From Hirundichthys speculiger (taxonomy: Eukaryota > Chordata > Actinopteri > Beloniformes > Exocoetidae), in contig JAGFBZ010000865.1 in NCBI GenBank assembly GCA_018398805.1, positions 1,612,001 through 1,676,000 on the forward strand: a stretch of 64,000 nt of DNA, in the 5' to 3' direction. How positions within the stretch are numbered: the first letter of the stretch is position 1; each line of letters opens with the position of its first letter. The position numbers and the translations under genes are program-made. Positions 59,505-64,000 of the stretch are shown here, piece after piece. Below the pieces are notes generated by a model. The model was given only the letters and a program-made list of their open reading frames with translations. It was not told the DNA's origin and did no database searches.

Positions 59505-59960
59505 CAATCAAACTTTCAATCAAAATTTATTTATACAGCACCTTTCATACATTAAAAATGCAACACAAAGTGCTTCACAAAAAAAAAACACAAAACAGGA
59601 TCACCAAAAGATAATAAAAACCTGTCTCTCTCACCTCCACATAATAACGCACGCATTCACATATAAAGCACACACATGCGCACACTCACAGTAAATAGTT
59701 CAGGCAGTGATGATCCAGGTTAGGAAAGGGACCACCTCAACCCGGATAGACCAGAGTAGACCCTACACATTATACAGAGCCTCCCAATCCTCCAGACCCG
59801 AGGGATCTCCAAGACGACGTCCCTGCGGGCAGACCAGACACAACTCCCAGTGTGGAGGGTCCCCATGAGGAAACACTCATCCAAACAGCCAGTTTCTTTA
59901 AGTCAGTCTTTATCAGAATATTTTTTTTGAAGAAAACCAAAATTTCTGACTTCATGCTGG
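59505..59960 (-). mobile_element. Retroposon 3' end, reverse orientation
   Basis: AATTTATTTATACAGCACCT then TTCATACATTAAAAATGCAA, CACAAAGTGCTTCACA is the reverse of a widespread fish LINE/SINE tail. The GC-richer body at 59700-59890 (GCCTCCCAATCCTCCAGACC) follows as its 5' continuation. Short A and CA tracts lie between. Confidence 0.5.
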
Positions 59961-60179
59961 TGTAGATTCATAGTCATCCAGGTCATCATAATCCTAACAA
60001 CTTGAATAGAAAGAAACTGTACTTCTTTTTTTTGAATGTCTAAGCAACAACTCATAATTCTGAAACTCTCCATCAGTCAATATGAACTGAAGAAGTCTTT
60101 GGAATAAGATATCAACATATTCAAGAGCCAAGAAAAGTAGTCTTGTTGCCTAGATATGAACATTTTAGGCCAACAGGGA

Positions 60180-60690
60180 ATACCTGAGACCCGTGGAACA
60201 TGACATGTAACGGGGCAGCACTCACACTCGTACCCGGCTTTGCAGATCTGTGTCTTCCTGGTCATCCCTGCAGTAGTGGCTTCTCCTCGTTATTCCAGGC
60301 AAAGTAGACATGATCACCACTAGTGTAGCTGTCAGAGATGAATATAGCCTGGAATTTCTTGTGAGATTCAGCATGTCAACATCTTTCCCCATTTTGTCGT
60401 CCCCTCACTCCAGATCAGTGTCTTCCATCTTTATGTCGCAGACATCTTTCAGTCATGAAGGGATAGATGTGCAGCTTTTTTGCTTTGATGTTTGATGTGA
60501 TGTACACTTTGCTGCATTGTAGTAGTACACCATGGTTGTTTAAAGGTAGAAAATAATGTAAAATGAAATATCTGTATTACTTGTTTTCGCTTGTTGCCTT
60601 CTTTACTCCAAAATACCCAAAATAAAGTGCAAATGATAAAAATACCAGTTTTCATGGTGCTCAGGTAGACTATTTCTATTTAATTTTTGA
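60180..60690. mobile_element. Three-copy local family, copy 3
   Basis: TACCTGAGACCCGTGGAACA, TGACATGTAACGGGGCAGCA, GAAGGGATAGATGTGCAGCT and TTACTTGTTTTCGCTTGTTG align with copy 1 in the same order. The right end CATGGTGCTCAGGTAGAC keeps only part of the terminal motif. It is longer than copy 1 in the left half (an extra TCGTTATTCCAGGCAAAGTA block shared with copy 2). Confidence 0.55.
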
Positions 60691-60730
60691 CAGTTTTGGT
60701 ATTTTGAGGTCCATAATGGCAATGGTTATG

Positions 60731-60777
60731 CCCCCCCCCCCCCCCCCCCCCCCCACACCACACACACACACACACAC
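60731..60777. repeat. Poly-C and (CA)n microsatellite
   Basis: About 24 C followed by a CA run. Confidence 0.95.
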
Positions 60778-60889
60778 AAAACATAGTGCACTTCATAATG
60801 TGGTTCTAAATTCTCTTGATTAGTTCACTTCATTTTTCTCAAAAAGAAGTTCACTACATAGTGGGTCGGGAGCATAATTTTGGACACTG

Positions 60890-61640
60890 CGATTACCTGA
60901 GGGGAGATCTGCTGTTAGAAGAGTTGAAGAGAGTTTGTAGGGAACTACAAAAAGCACAGCCTTAGAATACTGCTCTACTATGGTAAGGATTTAGTTACAA
61001 CCTTTAGAAGGTGGCAGACCAATAACAAAGTCCAAAGCTATAAGTGACCAAGGATATCACAGGGCAGGTAACAAGTAGTTAAGGTTGCTACAGGAACTCA
61101 CCAGAGTAGCTTCAGCATTTTCCCTAACATCCTTACCCATCTGGGCTCCCCATTATCTGGAGTCTGAGGTGAAACGCTGCCTTAACTCCTTGAAAACCTA
61201 CTCAACCTCAGGTGTCCAGACAAAGCCTTCTTGGAGAAGGTAAGATGTGTACTGCAGCAATCCAACAGAAGCTGCAGATAAAGTGTTGAAAATGTTGGTA
61301 AACTCAAGGAATCGGTTGTTTTTGCTCACGTGATCAAAGTTTGTTTCCAACTGCCCTTTATCAAGAGTGTGTCACGGGAATGTAACAGATTCTGCAAGGA
61401 ATTCTCACTTTTTGGCCTTTAAGATAATTTGCTCTCCAGTAGCCTTTGAAAAACTTCACAACCATGGCTTGTGTTATTTAGACTGCTGGAGACAATTAGA
61501 TTATATTGATAGATGAAAACAGTCCAGTTAGGAAATCCCCGAGGACATCATTGACCAGAGCTTGAAAGACTGAGTCTGACAGATATTAGATACTTGAAAT
61601 TTTCAAGGAGTCAGTTGATGTCCATCTTCCACTTGCTCCC
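60890..61640 (-). mobile_element. Ty3/Gypsy-type pol remnant
   Basis: On the minus strand, in order from the right: a worn reverse-transcriptase stretch with FQALVNDVLGDFLTGL (about 61550), where the active-site block is unrecognisable, and VKFFKGYWRANYLKGQKVR. Then GFVWTPEVE and FKELRQRFTSDSR (about 61150-61230), the start of the RNase H tether, and finally the integrase segment ALDFVIGLPPSKG and LTIVEQYSKAV (about 60960-61050). RNase H and the integrase N-terminus are missing, so the copy has a large internal deletion as well as stops and frameshifts. No LTRs were found nearby. Confidence 0.75.
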
Positions 61641-61684
61641 CATTCTCTATGAGGAAAACAACTGAAAAAAGTGGGAAAAATTAA

Positions 61685-61745
61685 ACTAGAATAGAATAGA
61701 ATAGAATCCTTTATTGTCACTGTACATAGGTACAATGAGATTTAA
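61685..61745 (-). mobile_element. LINE/SINE tail, reverse orientation
   Basis: (TAGAA)n then TCCTTTATTGTCACTGTACA, TAGGTACAATGAGATTT is the reverse of a fish retroposon 3' end that has ...GACAATAAAGGATTCTATTC as its tail. Only about 60 bases are recognisable. Confidence 0.6.
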
Positions 61746-62335
61746 TATGAGAACTAATAAAACTTTCCAGGTGGTTTTTTTAATCAATAACCTAAAATAA
61801 CAACTAGTGATGTTGCCAGTAGGGTTATAAAGCCATAAGACTTGCCTGGTAGTGAGACAGGTAAACTCTTTTAATTGTTCACTTGTGTAAACCATAAATA
61901 ATGCTGTTATGCCTTACATAAAATATCTTCACAAATGAACCCATTATGTATGTAAATAGCCTGTTCATGGTTTAACCGCTCAAAAATACCTATAATACAG
62001 TCGCACTTGTGATAACAACAATGCAGTTGTTACACTGGTGCTTATGTTGGTCTTGCACTACTTTGCTACAATTCATGAAAGCAGCATTTCACAAAAATTA
62101 TAAATAATACAACTAACCCAACCCGCTGGTTGCAGTCTTTGAAAGTCTCCATACGACTTCAGATGCATGTATTTATGTATGTAGATTTTTATTTTTGCAG
62201 GCGGTTAAAGTGACACACTTGAATTAATATCTGCAGTGTTTGAATATAATTTACAAATCCATATTTGTAATAGTTGTGCGTTAACTATTAAAACTATTTT
62301 TTGCACTTCATTATATGTAGTTTCTATATCTGGCA
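61746..62335. other. Noncoding stretch, nothing recognised
   Basis: AT-rich, no features identified. Confidence 0.4.
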
Positions 62336-62339
62336 AGCC

Positions 62340-62640
62340 CAGTTAAAGTCTGTTCAAGGTGGGTGCACAGTCAGTTTTTTTGTTTTACTTGGCCTTCAAG
62401 CAGGTGTACTTGGGCTTATTATCCTGCTGAAGTATGAATTCTTTTCCTCAAAGATTCAAACCAGAGGATGTAGCATATCCATGACATATTTTGATGTGGT
62501 CTCAGACTCATGAGCCCCACCGCATTTACATGCTAAGCTTTTCCAGGTGACAGGAGCAACAGATAGTTCTGTAAAAGTAGAACTCGTGGCAGTGGTGAAG
62601 TGTTTCATGGCCCTACAAAGCATACCTTCATTTAAACTGC
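62340..62640 (-). mobile_element. Tc1-like transposase remnant
   Basis: The minus-strand frame EFILQQDNKPKYTCLKAK (about 62385-62440) contains the QDNxPKxT block that holds the second catalytic Asp of Tc1-type transposases. Flanking sequence is too worn to find termini. The Asp codon survives, but the surrounding frame is short. Confidence 0.5.
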
Positions 62641-63440
62641 CTATGTAAAATCAAAGAGGAAACCCTACACAACACATCTCTGAGACTAATGAGATGAGAC
62701 AAACACAAACCACAAGTAGCAACAGAAAGACTTCTGGTCCTGTCAGACATCATGGCAAGCTCACTTAACGTAAATAAACTCTTACAATTGGCAGAAAGAG
62801 GGAACGAGAGTATGTTTTGCCATAATAGTGTGCCACTGTGGATTTTAATTGTGGTGTGCCTAGAAAGCCTCCACCGATCAGAGGGATTATTGTGGCATGT
62901 TTCAGGGTGACCGCAAAGGAACAAAAAGACAAAATCTGCGCCAATAAACCAGCCGTGATGCAACCACTTAGCTGTTTTAGCAGCAACAGAACTATCACAG
63001 GGCTTTCCACAGCAGACCCCCATTCCTGCATACTCTCTCCTTTAGGTTTTTATTCCAGGCTTTTTTTTTTTAACCCTCTTTTCTGTCCTCTCTTTTTCTT
63101 CCTTTCCTTCCCTCTCTATAGTGATGCTCTCAGTAGCCCTCCCTCCTTCTCCTTCTGGTGTCACTCAGCCCATCTGGGCTGTCTGGTGGAGTTGGGAGCA
63201 TCGGTCCCTGTCAGGGGAGCTCAGTGGGGCCTTGTTGAAGACACAAAGGGCGGATTACTGCAGCTGCCAGTCACACTAAGACCCATACAGCAACTCTTCG
63301 GAGTCTATTCCAGTGTCCTCAGCCCTCACAGCCAACCCTATTGCAAAGGGACATCATTAGCTCAACACAAAGAAGCCACCTCCTCACTCCATCTTAAGCA
63401 TCACTGTAATAAGGCTCACAAATAGCCTGATTAGTGAAGA
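62641..63440. other. Noncoding stretch with the window's longest open frame
   Basis: A 195-codon plus frame at 62838-63425 crosses a pyrimidine-rich tract (63060-63120) that yields a Phe/Leu/Pro-rich run. There is no domain, signal pattern or splice evidence, so it is probably chance. The block at 62800-63010 is of higher complexity. Confidence 0.35.
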
Positions 63441-63445
63441 TGATA

Positions 63446-63706
63446 CACTCTCAGAAAAGAAAGTACAGAATTGTACCTTTAGAGGTACAATGGCTTGTCA
63501 CTGGGGCAGTACCCTCAGAAGGTACAGTTTTGTACCCTTTTGTACCTTTTGTACCCACTTGAGTACATATATGTACCTTTTGGACCATCAAAAAGGTACA
63601 TATAGGTACCTTAAAGTCCAATAATTAACCCTAGGGGGTACATTTGTGTAGATTGTACCTCAGGGGACAAAAAAGGACTCGTACTGTACCCCTATTTCTG
63701 AGAGTG
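63446..63706. mobile_element. 261-bp miniature element rich in GGTACC words
   Basis: Perfect 12-bp inverted termini CACTCTCAGAAA (63446-63457) and TTTCTGAGAGTG (63695-63706) have TA on both outer sides (63444-63445, 63707-63708), consistent with a TA duplication. The interior is packed with GTACC/GGTAC words and includes a palindromic stretch around GGTACATATAGGTACC (63595-63610). There are no open frames of note. It resembles a known abundant fish miniature transposon; the superfamily is not certain. Confidence 0.75.
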
Positions 63707-63708
63707 TA

Positions 63709-64000
63709 TGCATGTGTAATGTATGCTAAAGCAGTGTCATCTGCTTAAAATGGGAAAGGAAGGTATTATTAGAGATGCTTTGTTTCTGGGGGCATGTTTC
63801 ACTGAAGTCTCCTTGTTTTTTCATGGTCATGCTCACTCTTGTGTGCATGTCTGTTGTTTCCAAGTTGCCTGTTGTTGATATTACATGGACAATACAAGCA
63901 AAAATGACAACTTTTAGTTGTTTGTCACCTATATATACAGTCAAAGTCCTTATTAAGCATCGATACACAAAGCAAGATACACAAAGATCAAAAGTCAAAT
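63709..64000. other. Noncoding end of window
   Basis: A 90-codon minus-strand frame (63726-63998) has no recognised domain. Nothing else is seen. Confidence 0.4.

Noticed and set aside
62838..63425. Longest open frame in the window (195 codons, plus strand)
   Set aside because: It spans a pyrimidine tract that gives a low-complexity Phe/Leu/Pro run. There is no domain, splice support or coding-like start context.

Overview
The window reads as teleost fish nuclear DNA from a gene-poor, repeat-rich region. There are no dense operons or long open frames. The longest open frame is under 200 codons, and most recognisable protein similarity comes from decayed transposable elements of types common in fish: Tc1/mariner, hAT, PIF/Harbinger, CR1/L2-like LINEs and Ty3/Gypsy. 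Microsatellites and homopolymers typical of vertebrates are scattered throughout, including long (CA)n, (AT)n, poly-C and poly-A tracts. I found no rRNA, tRNA, CRISPR array or bacterial/phage gene.

Left part (1-6.8 kb): a GC-rich repeat-like segment, then a CpG-rich patch (about 2.7-3.3 kb) that could be regulatory. On the minus strand, 4969-5122 is a candidate terminal coding exon with a strong acceptor and an in-frame stop. It is the only non-transposon coding candidate I would put in the annotation, and I do not recognise the protein. From 6.85 to 9.67 kb a degenerate LINE reverse transcriptase is followed by a dead Tc1-like element, then by a common fish dispersed repeat.

Middle (9.7-36 kb): mostly unannotatable noncoding DNA. 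It contains an 810-bp hAT-type element with a perfect 8-bp target duplication inside an older repeat (18.2-19.1 kb), several LINE 3' ends (20.5-21.4, 22.2-22.4, 24.9-25.8, 27.1-27.2, 32.2-32.6 kb), and a 532-bp inverted-repeat element at 27.8-28.35 kb.

Right part (36-64 kb): three copies of a second Tc1 family (36.0, 44.5 and 49.7 kb). The middle copy is split by a mariner-type miniature element, which itself carries another repeat. The rest includes a LINE 3' half with its poly-A tail (47.5-48.8 kb), a hAT-like element carrying a MADF-domain exon (53.3-54.0 kb), a Harbinger-type element built of nested palindromes (56.7-57.3 kb), a Ty3/Gypsy pol remnant (60.9-61.6 kb) and a GTACC-rich miniature element (63.4-63.7 kb). 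No host genes can be seen working together. What the window does show is a layered insertion history in which several insertion orders can be read from nesting and target-site duplications.
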